A DNA stretch of 64,000 nucleotides from Pseudomonadota bacterium (GCA_021777335.1 JAJYDT010000003.1:28376-92375); one strand, 5' to 3'; positions 43,488-53,088 are shown, counted from the stretch's first letter. Program-made: numbers and translations. Notes: generated by a model not told the origin, from the letters alone.

Positions 43488-46400
43488 GCGTCGATCTTCA
43501 GGAGCTCGCGATACAGTCTCTGGGTCTCCGCATTCGGGGGTCGCCCCAGAAGTTTCAGGAGCAGCTGTTCGCACCGGTGATAGGCGGCGAGGGCAGCGCT
43601 GTAGTGCTTGAGTTTACGGTGGCAGCGGATGAGTCCGCGGCAGATCTCCTCTGCCAGTGGTTCTGCCTCCATGCCGCGCTGGTACCATTCGACGGCAGTG
43701 TCCCACTGGTTCGAGTGCTCAAGCCTCTCCCCGGCGTGCCGATGTTGCCGCAGGAAACGTGCCCGCAGCCGCTCACGTGGCACGAGAACCCAGGAGGCGT
43801 CTTCCTCTGCAAGAAATTCGCCCCGGTACAGCGCGAGCAGGTCTTCTGCGGGATCGCGACGTCTCGCGGACCCACTGTCCGAGCCGCGGCTCAGGTCGTC
43901 CAGGTGCTCGAATGCCCAGACGTCCAGCCAGACGGCATCCGGGTTGAGTGAGACGCGCCCTTCTTCGAGCCGTATCGCCGTATCGTGGCGCAGCAGCCGG
44001 CGCAGTCGGTGGAGCGTAGTTGCGAACGACTGGTGCGAGGAATCCCCGTCAGCGTGTGGCCAGAGGATCGCGGAGAGCTGTTTTTCCGGCACCATGCGGC
44101 CGCCGGACGCGATCAGCAGTTTGAGAAGCTCGAGCGGCCGCATCTGCCCCTTGCCGTTTGCACGAAGCGGTTCACCGTCGATTTCAATACGAAAATGCCC
44201 GAAGGTGTAGAGCTTCACGGGCCAGGGCCAGCCATCGAGCATGGCAGACGAGCCTTCCGGAATGAAACCGCGCGCGCGGATCAAGGACGCAACGTAGTCT
44301 GTTTCGATGCCGCGGGCGAGCGCAAACCCGCAGAGTCGTGTCATGACCCGGCGCTGCCAGGCCCCCCATGCGCTGATATAGTGATGCTGTCTACCGAGCG
44401 CGAACGCCTCCTGGAGCGCACGGCCGGCAGCATCGTCGTTGCCCTGCCGCAGCGCGGAGTAGGCCTCGGCAAGCAGGCCGGTGTAGACCAGGACCTGGCT
44501 GCGCATTGCGCGCCCGAGCTGCTGTCCTGCCCGGATATGTCCGCCGGCATCGTGAAAGAAGCCGCGCTCTATCTGCACGAAACCAAGAAAGAGATGGCAT
44601 AGTGCCCGCGGGAATACGCATCCGCTTTGGTTCGCGAGCGCGAGCGCCTTGCGGCCATGGTGTTCCGCGCGCCCGGAGTCGCCTGTCAGCAGATGGAACC
44701 ATGAGGCCTGGTGATGGTAGTGCGAAACGTCAAGGCGTCTTTCCGGGGTCAACATCGCTTCGGCTGCCCGCAGGACCGGTATGCATCCTCTGGTGTCTTC
44801 CAGGGCAAGACGCGCATACAGCCCCTGGGCCCCGATCCGGCCGTCCAGGATGCAGAAGCCGGAAGTCCTGCTGAGTTCGAGTGCCTCTGTGACGACATCC
44901 AGGCAATGCGCAAAGCTGCCGACATGCCAGCTGTAGGCAGCGTCGAGCAGCATGAAAATCATTCTGTCCGGTATCGAGACTGTGGGCGATTGCGAGGTGC
45001 CGCGAAGCAGATCGATCAGCATGCCGCCGCTGCGGAGATCTCCCGTCCACAGGTAATATGTGAGCAGCGGGCTTGAGATGCGGACTCGCAGGTCCGGGTT
45101 GTCGGTGTTTTCGATGAGCCACGCCAGGCGGGTGGCCCAGGTGCCGATCGCGCGGTGATAGGGTTGCCGGAAAACCAGCAAAGCGACCAGTCCGCTCACG
45201 ACATGCGGTTCGATGTCGCCTAATGGAAAGTCGGGGTATCGCTCCCGCAGTTCATCGAATGTCGCGAGCCAGTAGTCCGATGATCCGTATTCGTCCCAGA
45301 TGAGGTAGTAGCAGTGCGCGATCCCGGCCCAGCACAGGAACTGGCCGCGCGCATTGTCCTTGGCGCGGAAAAGCGCGAACGCCTGCGCGAAATGGCGCCG
45401 AGCGGGATCAAGCGGTTGTTGCGCCACGGCGAGCCAGTAGAGCAGCCACGGGGACTGCTCCCGAAATGGTTCGGGCAGCATCATGATCCACGAGATAAGC
45501 GTCTGGGCGCGCCCCTGGCCAAGCAGGGTCGCGGCCGTGCGTTCGCACAGGCCGGACAGCGCAGACCAGTCTTGGGCATCGCGCAGCAGTGCCGCCGCGG
45601 CCTCGATCTCGCCCGCCTGCTCAAGCAGCATGGCGGCACGGGCGCGGATGTCGGCAATCTCGGCAGGTGTCAGCAGCTCCTTGGCCCGGGCGCGTAGAAA
45701 TGTCCGGAACAGCCGATGATATCTATAGGTGTCCTCCTGCCCGGGATGGACCATGATGAAGTAATTGCGCCGGGTGAGGTCCGCAAGCACTGCCTGCGCC
45801 TGCGGGTTGCCGCTGAGCGCCTGCGCCATACCCGCCGTCACCTTCGGTACAAAGGCGGTTGCGAGCAGGACGTCGCGCGTTGCCGAGGGCATGGTGTCGA
45901 AGATCTCGCGCGCAAAATAATCGAACAGCGCCTGACCGGTCTGGCTGTTTGGCGCGCCCGGGCCCGGGCGGCGGTTGGCATGATCATCCATCAGCAGCGT
46001 AAGGCCTGCCGCCCAGCCGCGGGTTTCCGCGTGCAGCCGCTCGAGCGCGGAGGATGTGAGCGTGACGCGGCGTAATCGTGCGATGCCCAGTGTCTCCGTG
46101 CGCGTCATGGCCATGTCGGTGCCATCGATGATCGAGAGCCGCCGATGCACGAGCAGCCGCGCCAATGCCGCTGGGGGTTCCGCACGGCTGCAGATGATGA
46201 CGCCAGTCGCACTGCCCAGGGCGTCCAGTCCGAGGGGTAGCACTTCAAGCATGGGGCTGCGCTCGGGGAGCTCATGGAGGTTGTCAAACACATACAGGCA
46301 TGACGGTTTCAGCAGGGCCGACAGGGATTCGAAGAAGCGGCGTGTGAATACGGGGAGCCCGGGCAGGTACTCGGAAGTCAGTTTTGGCAGCGGGCGGCGG

Positions 46401-46675
46401 GACCGCGGATTTGCCCGGCGTGCCGCAAGCGCCAGATAGTGGAAAAATGTTGCCGGGTCGGCATCCCCCGCGTCGATCTGGTACCAGACGGAGGAGAGAC
46501 GCCGTTCATTCAGATAACTGCTGACAAGCACTGTCTTGCCCGCGCCGGGGGGTGCCATAATCCACACCACCCCTTCCTGGCGTGCACGGTCAAGGCGCCG
46601 GAAGAGATGCGTGCGCGGGAGCACCCGCGACGGCTTGGGGGGCCTGACCTTGGCGGGGAAGGCCGTCGTGCGCAT
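43484..46675 (-). CDS. Large MalT-like ATPase regulator with winged-helix/BTAD C-terminus
   Basis: The 1063-residue protein combines an N-terminal STAND-type ATPase (P-loop MAPPGAGKTVLVSS, about 40-53; SCLYVFDNLHELPE Walker B-like), a long TPR-like helical middle, and a C-terminal winged-helix DNA-binding domain (LYTFGHFRIEIDGEPL then MRPLELLKLLIASGGRMV) followed by a bacterial transcriptional activation domain (SWVLVPRERLRARFLRQHR; EPLAEEICRGLIRCH). MalT has a LuxR HTH instead, so this is an SARP-like output on a MalT-like sensor. I use ATG 46675, 4 nt after GGAGGA (a second ATG is at 46678). It is divergent from the HAF-repeat gene, its probable target; the ligand is unknown. Confidence 0.82.
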   Translation of the reverse strand: MRTTAFPAKVRPPKPSRVLPRTHLFRRLDRARQEGVVWIMAPPGAGKTVLVSSYLNERRLSSVWYQIDAGDADPATFFHYLALAARRANPRSRRPLPKLTSEYLPGLPVFTRRFFESLSALLKPSCLYVFDNLHELPERSPMLEVLPLGLDALGSATGVIICSRAEPPAALARLLVHRRLSIIDGTDMAMTRTETLGIARLRRVTLTSSALERLHAETRGWAAGLTLLMDDHANRRPGPGAPNSQTGQALFDYFAREIFDTMPSATRDVLLATAFVPKVTAGMAQALSGNPQAQAVLADLTRRNYFIMVHPGQEDTYRYHRLFRTFLRARAKELLTPAEIADIRARAAMLLEQAGEIEAAAALLRDAQDWSALSGLCERTAATLLGQGRAQTLISWIMMLPEPFREQSPWLLYWLAVAQQPLDPARRHFAQAFALFRAKDNARGQFLCWAGIAHCYYLIWDEYGSSDYWLATFDELRERYPDFPLGDIEPHVVSGLVALLVFRQPYHRAIGTWATRLAWLIENTDNPDLRVRISSPLLTYYLWTGDLRSGGMLIDLLRGTSQSPTVSIPDRMIFMLLDAAYSWHVGSFAHCLDVVTEALELSRTSGFCILDGRIGAQGLYARLALEDTRGCIPVLRAAEAMLTPERRLDVSHYHHQASWFHLLTGDSGRAEHHGRKALALANQSGCVFPRALCHLFLGFVQIERGFFHDAGGHIRAGQQLGRAMRSQVLVYTGLLAEAYSALRQGNDDAAGRALQEAFALGRQHHYISAWGAWQRRVMTRLCGFALARGIETDYVASLIRARGFIPEGSSAMLDGWPWPVKLYTFGHFRIEIDGEPLRANGKGQMRPLELLKLLIASGGRMVPEKQLSAILWPHADGDSSHQSFATTLHRLRRLLRHDTAIRLEEGRVSLNPDAVWLDVWAFEHLDDLSRGSDSGSARRRDPAEDLLALYRGEFLAEEDASWVLVPRERLRARFLRQHRHAGERLEHSNQWDTAVEWYQRGMEAEPLAEEICRGLIRCHRKLKHYSAALAAYHRCEQLLLKLLGRPPNAETQRLYRELLKIDA

Positions 46676-46930
46676 CATTCCTCCTGGCTCTCCTTGTGAC
46701 GCCCGCGCCTCCATATCTGGTGGCGGCCTTGTGCTGCCGAGCGTCGGCCCTTCGATTCCGGATGCTGGCCCCAGGCCATGGACACGACGATCCCTCAAGC
46801 AAGCGGCAATGTCTGCGTATTGGGGGAACCCCGAGCCAAGCTTCTAATTTTTTAGAGGTTTGCTCTCTGCGTTCGCTGGTACGCGGACGCCCGGAGCGTG
46901 CACTCCTTGTTTTTATAGAAGCAGTGTACC

Positions 46931-46969
46931 CGATCTGTAACCCCGGACAAATTAGAGTGAGCGATCTGT
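46931..46969. promoter_or_regulatory. Direct repeats CGATCTGT between regulator and HAF gene
   Basis: CGATCTGT occurs at 46931-46938 and 46962-46969, 31 bp apart start to start (three helical turns), in the 381-bp divergent intergenic region. They are candidate binding sites for the adjacent winged-helix regulator, which belongs to a class that often uses direct repeats. The remainder of the region has AT-rich tracts near 46845 and 46910 but no gene. Confidence 0.35.
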
Positions 46970-47056
46970 TAAGGCTCGGTTGGGATACCGGGTGACAGGT
47001 GCCCGCGGCGATGCGTGGCAATGCTCGTCAATCCAGTTGAATATAGAGGATCCAAC

Positions 47057-48073
47057 ATGAATGTTTTATCTGCCGGTTCTGATGTTCAGCGGGGCAAGGG
47101 TCTGTTCAGTGGTCTCGCGCTGACCATGGTGCTGCTCAGTCCGCTGGCGCACGCGACCTCGTATAACTTCACGACGCTCGACGACCCCAACTCCACCGTC
47201 AACACCGCCGCCTACGGCATCAACGATAACGGAGTGATCGTTGGACATTACTACGGCCAATCCTATGGCGGTCACGATTTTTCGTACAGCGGCGGCAACT
47301 TCACCACCGTCTCGGTTCCGGGAGATCAATACGAGGGTGCGGGCGGCGACGAGGGTGTAGGGATCAACAACAGCGGCCAGATCGCCGGAACCTATGTGGA
47401 CAGCTCGGGATATATGCACGGCTTCCTGGATTCCGCGGGCACCTTCACCACGATTGACGCGCCGGGTGTCATCGGAAATACCCAGGTCGGCGGCATCAAC
47501 AACAACGGGCAGATTGTCGGTTCCTATTACGCAAACGGTTCCAAGCATGGCTTTACCGACAGCAATGGAACGTTTGCCACCCTTGACGTACCCGGGGCGG
47601 CCGACACATTTGCCATGGGATCAAACATTCATGGGCAGGTGGCAGGATGGTATTTCGATGCTTCCGGAACCATGCACGGCTTTCTCGACAACAATGGTGC
47701 CTTTACGACGCTCAACGCGCCCGGGGCTTCGACCGCCAATGATTTTGGCACCATGGTTACCGGGATCAACGACCTCGGGCAGATCGTAGGCACGGTGGAT
47801 CTTGCGAGCGGAGGCCAGGAGGGGTTTCTCTACAGTAATGGGGTATTCACCGCGATCACGGTGCCCGGTGCGGGTTATACCCTCGCCTACGGCATCAATA
47901 ACAATGGCCAGATCGTCGGAAGCTACTGGGACGGGACGGATACCTTTACAGACCAGGGCATGCACGGATTTGTCGCGACCCCGGTCCCGGAATTGCCGAT
48001 GGTGCTGCAGCTGGGGGTGGGCCTCGGCCTGCTCGGTGCCCTGTTCCGCCGCAAGGTTCGAAAACCGTTCTGA
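47057..48073 (+). CDS. HAF-repeat extracellular protein with PEP-CTERM-like tail
   Basis: The 338-residue secreted protein has a signal peptide (cleavage near AHA-TSYNF) and six copies of a 45-55-residue unit with the core G-I-N-N-x-G-Q-I-V-G, for example AYGINDNGVIVGHYY, VGGINNNGQIVGSYY and AYGINNNGQIVGSYW, interleaved with HGF(L/T)D and FTT(L/I)D(A/V)PG. This is the HAF family of probable extracellular beta-propeller-like repeats. It ends VPELPMVLQLGVGLGLLG-ALFRRKVRK: a PEP-CTERM-like sorting tail (VPE, membrane helix, basic end) but with VPEL in place of VPEP. Start ATG 47057 has GAGGA 6 nt upstream. It is divergent from the big regulator. Confidence 0.82.
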   Translation: MNVLSAGSDVQRGKGLFSGLALTMVLLSPLAHATSYNFTTLDDPNSTVNTAAYGINDNGVIVGHYYGQSYGGHDFSYSGGNFTTVSVPGDQYEGAGGDEGVGINNSGQIAGTYVDSSGYMHGFLDSAGTFTTIDAPGVIGNTQVGGINNNGQIVGSYYANGSKHGFTDSNGTFATLDVPGAADTFAMGSNIHGQVAGWYFDASGTMHGFLDNNGAFTTLNAPGASTANDFGTMVTGINDLGQIVGTVDLASGGQEGFLYSNGVFTAITVPGAGYTLAYGINNNGQIVGSYWDGTDTFTDQGMHGFVATPVPELPMVLQLGVGLGLLGALFRRKVRKPF

Positions 48074-48175
48074 CCATGGGGCGCGGAGTCGCCTCGAACC
48101 TCAGCCGATACGGTGTGCCGACCGGGCGATGAACGCGTCTTCTTGTGAACTGCAGCCGTCCGCTTGAACAGCGCA

Positions 48176-48207
48176 GCCCGCCAGCCTGCGCTGGCAGGCT
48201 GGTGGGC
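48176..48207. terminator. Strong bidirectional hairpin between convergent genes
   Basis: Arms 48176-48189 (GCCCGCCAGCCTGC) and 48194-48207 (GCAGGCTGGTGGGC) pair over all 14 positions (one G-T) around a 4-nt loop, between the convergent HAF and LysE genes. The downstream T content is modest (CCCGTTTCC), so termination is likely but not certain. Confidence 0.6.
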
Positions 48208-48307
48208 CCCGTTTCCTGCTGTCAAGGTCGGACCTACATGATGTGGAGTTGGGGCTGGCGTGGATTGAGCACCCGCACGGTTGCATGGTCCCATCGATAC
48301 GCTTGGG

Positions 48308-48946
48308 CTAATGCAGGACCTTGCCCTGGCTCAGGAGATAGCCTGCGCTGGCCAAAGCCACGACACCCAGGATGATGATAAGAACGGCGGAGACGTGATT
48401 GATCCTGGTGAGGATCCGCGCATGGACCCGCGTGTGCAGTCTTGCCGTGGCAAGGCTGACGGTTGTCCACCAGAGCAGGCAACCACAGAAAATTCCGCCA
48501 ATTGTGAAAAGCAGATGCGCGGAGCTCGCCTTGTCCAGCCGCAATGCCGTAAATACGACGATAAAGAAGAGAATCGTCAGCGGATTGGCCAGGGTTAGCA
48601 GTACCGATGAAACGTAATTCCACGTCAAACCACGACCACTGTATCGATGGGTCGGAGTTTGACGTACCGGGCGAAAGGCGACCGCGCGCACGCCGAACCA
48701 TAAACACAGGATGCCCGCACCCAGATAGATCCAGAAACGAGCACTGGTCAGGAAGCGGGAAACCGCATGCAGGCCAAGGCCTGCCAGCGCTCCATAACAG
48801 GCATCCATGGTCGCTGCGCCTGCGCCCGTCACGATACCTGCAAATCGTCCTTGCGTCAGGGTTCGCTGAATGGTCAGCAGACCGACAGGCCCTATCGGGA
48901 GGGATATAACCATACCGACGATAAGCCCAATCAGAAACGGTTCCAT
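48308..48946 (-). CDS. LysE-family amino-acid/metabolite exporter
   Basis: The 212-residue inner-membrane protein has five to six hydrophobic helices and the LysE/RhtB start MEPFLIGLIVGMVISLPIGP followed by VGLLTIQRTLTQGRFAGI. TLANPLTILFFIVVF matches the conserved second half. Members export amino acids such as lysine or homoserine lactones. Start ATG 48946 (with AGGGG upstream) was chosen; the long N-terminal extension in the open frame has no family match. It follows the ACP-ligase gene on the same strand after 287 bp of DNA with no visible gene. Confidence 0.85.
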   Translation of the reverse strand: MEPFLIGLIVGMVISLPIGPVGLLTIQRTLTQGRFAGIVTGAGAATMDACYGALAGLGLHAVSRFLTSARFWIYLGAGILCLWFGVRAVAFRPVRQTPTHRYSGRGLTWNYVSSVLLTLANPLTILFFIVVFTALRLDKASSAHLLFTIGGIFCGCLLWWTTVSLATARLHTRVHARILTRINHVSAVLIIILGVVALASAGYLLSQGKVLH

Positions 48947-49233
48947 GTTACCCCTGAAGGTGCCATCCCGCTCTGGACGGCATTGTGTTGCCGGAGCAAT
49001 GCCTGCAGGTACGCTTGTTTCGGCATGGCACCCACGGGATCCGGGTGCGGACGCTGCGAAACGGGTGCCCCGATAGCTCACGGATCCGCCTGGATGGCGC
49101 TTGTTTGCAGTCCCGGTGGGCGCCGGCATCCGGGTGGTGCGAATTCAATAATGATGGCACGCGGGGGCCCAGTGAGAGACAAAGCGACGGTGACAACTCG
49201 TGCCGGGGAAGCCCGACCGCAACCCTGGGCGGC

Positions 49234-52029
49234 TCATGCGGGCAGCGTGTCCCGCTCACCGCAGAGACGCAGGATCTCGGTGCGGGCGATATCGCGTAAT
49301 GTGAGCGCCGCGGGCCAATCGATTCCATTCGGTATGATCGGCGGGCAGATCGTGACAGAGATTGCACCGTAGCGCGGCAGCCACGTCTGATCGCGGAGCA
49401 CGGACCGGCTGCCACGAATGGCGACGGGCACCAGCGGTACGCCAGCCTGTGCGGCGGTGACAAAGGCGCCCATATGAAATGGCAGCAATCCCGGCGAAGG
49501 GCGAAAAGTGCCTTCCGGAAAAAAAATCACCGATTGGCCGGCGCGCACGGTGTGCAGGAATTGCTTCGTGCTGCCCGCGTTGTTGTCCGCTCGGACCCGC
49601 TCCACGAATTGGGTCCCGATATGCTTCAGATACAAAGAGGTGACGAGATTGGTCTCGAGGTCCCCCTTGGCCACAAAACTAAAGGGTGTCCGAAGCGCAG
49701 CGATCAGCAGGATGCCGTCCAGATAACTCGCGTGATTCACCGCCAATACGCAGGGTGTATCAATGGGCAGATTATCCTTGCCCTGAATGTCAAATCGGAT
49801 CCCTGACAGGCGTACAAACAGCTGTGCCATGCCATGGCTTATGCGCCAGCCCCAGGCCGGGCGCGGCGCCAGTGCGGTCATGGCCCACGTGAGAGGGGCC
49901 AATGCAGAAAACAAAAGCCATACGTAAACCGCATAGAACATCCTGGTGACAAAATGCCCGAAGCGACCTATCTGCAGCACCGCGCCTGCCCAGGCCAGGC
50001 GGCCGAACTGCCGCCACGCGCCGTGCATCACGCGACCCACAGCAGCCCGTTTTTCATAACGTATGCGGTTTTCCACACGGCGTATCTTGCCGCTTGATGT
50101 TTTGAGTACGGTATGCGGCGCTGCCAGCACAACGTCGTCCGGTGGTTCTCCGAGCAGTTCGAGTACCCGGGCGCGGGTTGCTTGGCGCAGTTTCTCGCGC
50201 ACGTCAGGGGCTTTCTCACGGGTCTCTGCCAGCACGACCAGACGATCCGTACCGGAGACCGGATCAGGGCTGCCAAACACCGCGACACACCCGTTGCGGA
50301 TACCGGGGATGGCGCCCACCGCCTCTTCGATCTCGTATGGGTAGAGGTTGCGGCCGGCACGGATGATGATGTCCTTGTCGCGGCCGGTCAGAAATACGTC
50401 GCCGTCGGCCATGTAGGCCAAATCTCCGGACTTGAGCCATGCTCCATCAAACAATCGCGCGCTTTCTGCGGGGTTATGGAAATAGCCCTGGGTCGCGGAT
50501 GGGCCGCGAAACTCAAGATGACCCTCCTCGCGCTCGCCAAGCTCGTGTCCGGCGGCATCCACGATGCGGATCCGATGGCCTGGCAGAGGTTGTCCGCAGG
50601 CGATGAACTGCAGAACGTTATCGTCGTCCGTATCTGCCGGCACGGCACGGCCGCCGTGCTGGAATGGCGCACGCTTGACCCGGTGGATGATGGGGCCACG
50701 TTCCGGAGGAGGCATGGCCAGCCCCACGCTGCATTCAGCCAGCCCATAAACGGGCGCAATGGCCTGTGGGCGCAGGCCATAGGCGCCAAAGCGCTGCTGG
50801 AAACGCGTGATCGCATCCACGCGAATCGGCTCGGCGCCATTGAAAGCCAGACGCCAGGAACCGAGATCAAGCCCTTGAATGGCATCGTCACCAATCTTGC
50901 GTAGACACAATTCATAGGCAAAGTTCGGCGCGGCGGATAGGGTGCCGTGGTAACGGTGGATTGCCCATAGCCAGCGCTCCGGGTGCGCCAGGAACGCGAG
51001 GGGCGACATGATCACGAGCGGCATCGCGTGATACAGGCTGCCTAACCACGCCCCGATGAGCCCCATATCGTGATACAGGGGCAGCCAGCTCACAAACACA
51101 TCGGTGGAATCCGCGTGCGCCGCCTGGCCCATGGCGCGGATGTTGGCAAGCAAATTGGCGTGGGTCAGCATGACCCCTTTCGGCGCGCCGGTGCTGCCGG
51201 ATGTGTACTGCAGGAAAGCAATATCTTCCGGTTTCGCGACCCGCATGGAAAGCGGTGCGCCTGATTTTGTCACCTCCGGTACCGTGATTACGCTCCGTAA
51301 TCCCGGGACCCCCGATTTCAGCAGCTGCGCGGCAGCCTTGGCTTCCGACACCGTTATCAGCAGGGACACAAGCGCGTTGTTCAGGATCCCCGTGTGCCGG
51401 CGCAGATGGTCTTCGATCTGTGACAGGCGTACTGGCGGATAGATGGGAACAGGAATGCCTCCGGCCAGGAGCACTCCGTAGAAGCTGTAAAAATAGTCGT
51501 GGCCGGTCGGCAGCATGATCGCCACGGTTTGTCCGGGTAGCAGCCCGAGCCGCTGGAGACCTGCCGCGACACCTTCCGCCCCCTGTCGCAACGCTGCATA
51601 GCTGAGCTTTTCTCCGGTTTCCGCAAAGATGATATGCGTACGGTGTGGGTGGGCTGCGACATGCTGGTCCAGTCCCTCGATGAGTGTCGACGCATCGTCG
51701 ATCGCCGCGCACGATGAATCGGTCTTTGCTTCACTGATCGGTGCGGCTGTCACCGGGGCGGACGGGATATGCGTCTTCAGAACCGAATTCAGCAGGTCCC
51801 GGGGTGTTTCCGCTGTTGCAAGCACCTGCTCCGGCAGGCTCGTTCCAAAGGTGCGTTCGATACGGAACAACAGTTCCATTCTTCCCAGGCTGTCAAGTCC
51901 GAGGTCGCGGTCCAGGGAACTGTCCAGGGTGACGACGGCCATGCCGTTGGCCGATGGGCGCAACTCGGCGACAAGCTCCTTCAGTATGCCCAAAAGCGCC
52001 CGACTCGAAACATCCGTATCGGTGTTCAT
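49234..52029 (-). CDS. Trifunctional ACP-fatty acyl-AMP ligase-PlsC acyltransferase
   Basis: The 931-residue protein joins three lipid-handling modules. An N-terminal acyl carrier protein domain (about 10-90) has the phosphopantetheine Ser47 in DRDLGLDSLGRMELLFRIE. The middle adenylating domain (about 115-690) has LQYTSGSTGAPKGVMLTH near residue 275, PLYHDMGLIGAWLGS, SAAPNFAYELC and APVYGLAECSVGLA, which fit fatty acyl-AMP ligases better than acyl-CoA synthetases. The C-terminal PlsC domain (about 715-931) has HX4D in NHASYLDG (His766) and FFPEGTF. It could activate a fatty acid, load it on its own ACP and pass it to a lysophospholipid or other acceptor. Start ATG 52029; the upstream extension is not conserved. 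Substrates are unknown. Confidence 0.88.
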   Translation of the reverse strand: MNTDTDVSSRALLGILKELVAELRPSANGMAVVTLDSSLDRDLGLDSLGRMELLFRIERTFGTSLPEQVLATAETPRDLLNSVLKTHIPSAPVTAAPISEAKTDSSCAAIDDASTLIEGLDQHVAAHPHRTHIIFAETGEKLSYAALRQGAEGVAAGLQRLGLLPGQTVAIMLPTGHDYFYSFYGVLLAGGIPVPIYPPVRLSQIEDHLRRHTGILNNALVSLLITVSEAKAAAQLLKSGVPGLRSVITVPEVTKSGAPLSMRVAKPEDIAFLQYTSGSTGAPKGVMLTHANLLANIRAMGQAAHADSTDVFVSWLPLYHDMGLIGAWLGSLYHAMPLVIMSPLAFLAHPERWLWAIHRYHGTLSAAPNFAYELCLRKIGDDAIQGLDLGSWRLAFNGAEPIRVDAITRFQQRFGAYGLRPQAIAPVYGLAECSVGLAMPPPERGPIIHRVKRAPFQHGGRAVPADTDDDNVLQFIACGQPLPGHRIRIVDAAGHELGEREEGHLEFRGPSATQGYFHNPAESARLFDGAWLKSGDLAYMADGDVFLTGRDKDIIIRAGRNLYPYEIEEAVGAIPGIRNGCVAVFGSPDPVSGTDRLVVLAETREKAPDVREKLRQATRARVLELLGEPPDDVVLAAPHTVLKTSSGKIRRVENRIRYEKRAAVGRVMHGAWRQFGRLAWAGAVLQIGRFGHFVTRMFYAVYVWLLFSALAPLTWAMTALAPRPAWGWRISHGMAQLFVRLSGIRFDIQGKDNLPIDTPCVLAVNHASYLDGILLIAALRTPFSFVAKGDLETNLVTSLYLKHIGTQFVERVRADNNAGSTKQFLHTVRAGQSVIFFPEGTFRPSPGLLPFHMGAFVTAAQAGVPLVPVAIRGSRSVLRDQTWLPRYGAISVTICPPIIPNGIDWPAALTLRDIARTEILRLCGERDTLPA

Positions 52030-52508
52030 GCGATGATCTACGATAAGCAACTCATGGCGCTTGTATTGTACGGCTTTAGACCTGACCCGGCCTATGGCAA
52101 ATGCAGGATAACGCGTAGTGCGCGGCCTCCCTGTCTCTTTTGGGCTGAAACCCACGCGCTACGCTGCTGAGCGAACCTGTTTCCAATGAGTCCCCTTCGC
52201 TCATCGCAGTCGAGGCCCTGGTGCTCGCGCCTTGCGCCCCCGGATGCCTCCGGCAAGGGGGTCCCCGAGGCGCCGGTTGCACAGCGGCACCATGGCCACG
52301 ACGGTGTGCGGCTAAATTGGTACGGGTGCCGGACGCAGGCCCCGGTCCAATGTTTGTGCCCGCGAGGTGTACCCTATCTGTCATTGGTGATGCGCTAATA
52401 TTTGTCCATGGGCGTCACCCCGGGGGGCGTGGTGTCCATCCCGCAGGCCGGCGGGACCTCCGGCCACCACCATTCAGGGACAACATAACCTTTACAGGGG
52501 GAGATTGC
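52030..52508. other. 479-bp intergenic region with structured leader, no gene
   Basis: The region separates divergent genes. No credible protein is encoded. It holds a hairpin-prone segment CCCCCGGATGCCTCCGGCAAGGGGG around 52235-52260 written here as two arms CCCCCGG and CCGGCAAGGGGG, an AT-rich CTAATAT at 52395-52401 that could belong to a promoter for the DUF3617 gene, and the leader hairpin at 52429-52470. Confidence 0.45.
52429..52470 (+). promoter_or_regulatory. Two-part hairpin in the leader of the DUF3617 gene
   Basis: Outer arms GTGGTG (52429-52434) and CACCAC (52465-52470) enclose an inner hairpin TCCCGC (52439-52444)/GCGGGA (52451-52456). It lies 38 bp before ATG 52509 and may stabilise or regulate the message. 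No T-run follows, so it is not an obvious terminator. Confidence 0.35.
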
Positions 52509-52952
52509 ATGCGGTATCAAAAGAAACTGTTAATGGGTATGGCCTTGCTCGCGGTGAGCGCCGTGGCTCAGGCGGCGCCCGTGATGCGGCCCGGAGAATG
52601 GAAGATCACCACCCGGACGACGATACCCGGTGTCGCGATCCCGGCGCGATCGATGACGCAGACCATCTGCTACACGCCCAAAGCGCTCGCCAATCTGCGG
52701 AACTGGGCTTCCCGGGCCTCAGGTGCTCATCATGCCTCCGCATGTAAACGGGTGGCGTTCCATGTCTCAGGCAACACGGCCACTTGGACGACACGCTGTG
52801 GTGGCCCGCATCCTGAGGTCAGCACGGGCCGTGTGAGCTATCAGGCCAATACCTATCAAGGGACCCTCAAGATGGGCATGCCCAATCCGCAGGGTGGCCA
52901 GATGAACCTGGTTGAGCACTTTACGGGTCGGCGCATCGGGCCGTGCCGGTAA
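52509..52952 (+). CDS. DUF3617 family periplasmic protein
   Basis: The 147-residue exported protein has a signal peptide (cleavage near AQAA-PVMRP) and a DUF3617 domain: MRPGEWKITTRTTIPG, MTQTICYTPKAL and a C-terminal YQGTLKMGMP. Three or four Cys residues (C63 region, C83 region, the CGG segment and the final CR) may form disulfides. Start ATG 52509 follows GGGGGAG. The family has no established function. It stands alone between the lipid gene and the rhodanese gene. Confidence 0.82.
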   Translation: MRYQKKLLMGMALLAVSAVAQAAPVMRPGEWKITTRTTIPGVAIPARSMTQTICYTPKALANLRNWASRASGAHHASACKRVAFHVSGNTATWTTRCGGPHPEVSTGRVSYQANTYQGTLKMGMPNPQGGQMNLVEHFTGRRIGPCR

Positions 52953-53088
52953 CGTATGGAAACGGCGCGCGATCGCTACCCGCGTGGCACTGCCCTGTGG
53001 GGGCGTGTGTGGCTGGCGAATCTTTCGGGCCGGTAGTCCTGGCTTCCGGTAAGCTCGGCTGTGCCTGCCGGTTTATGGAAAGCCCGTG

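Noticed and set aside
48947..49233. Possible small gene between the LysE gene and the ACP-ligase gene
   Set aside because: No frame has a ribosome site or recognisable motif; probably a spacer within or between transcription units.
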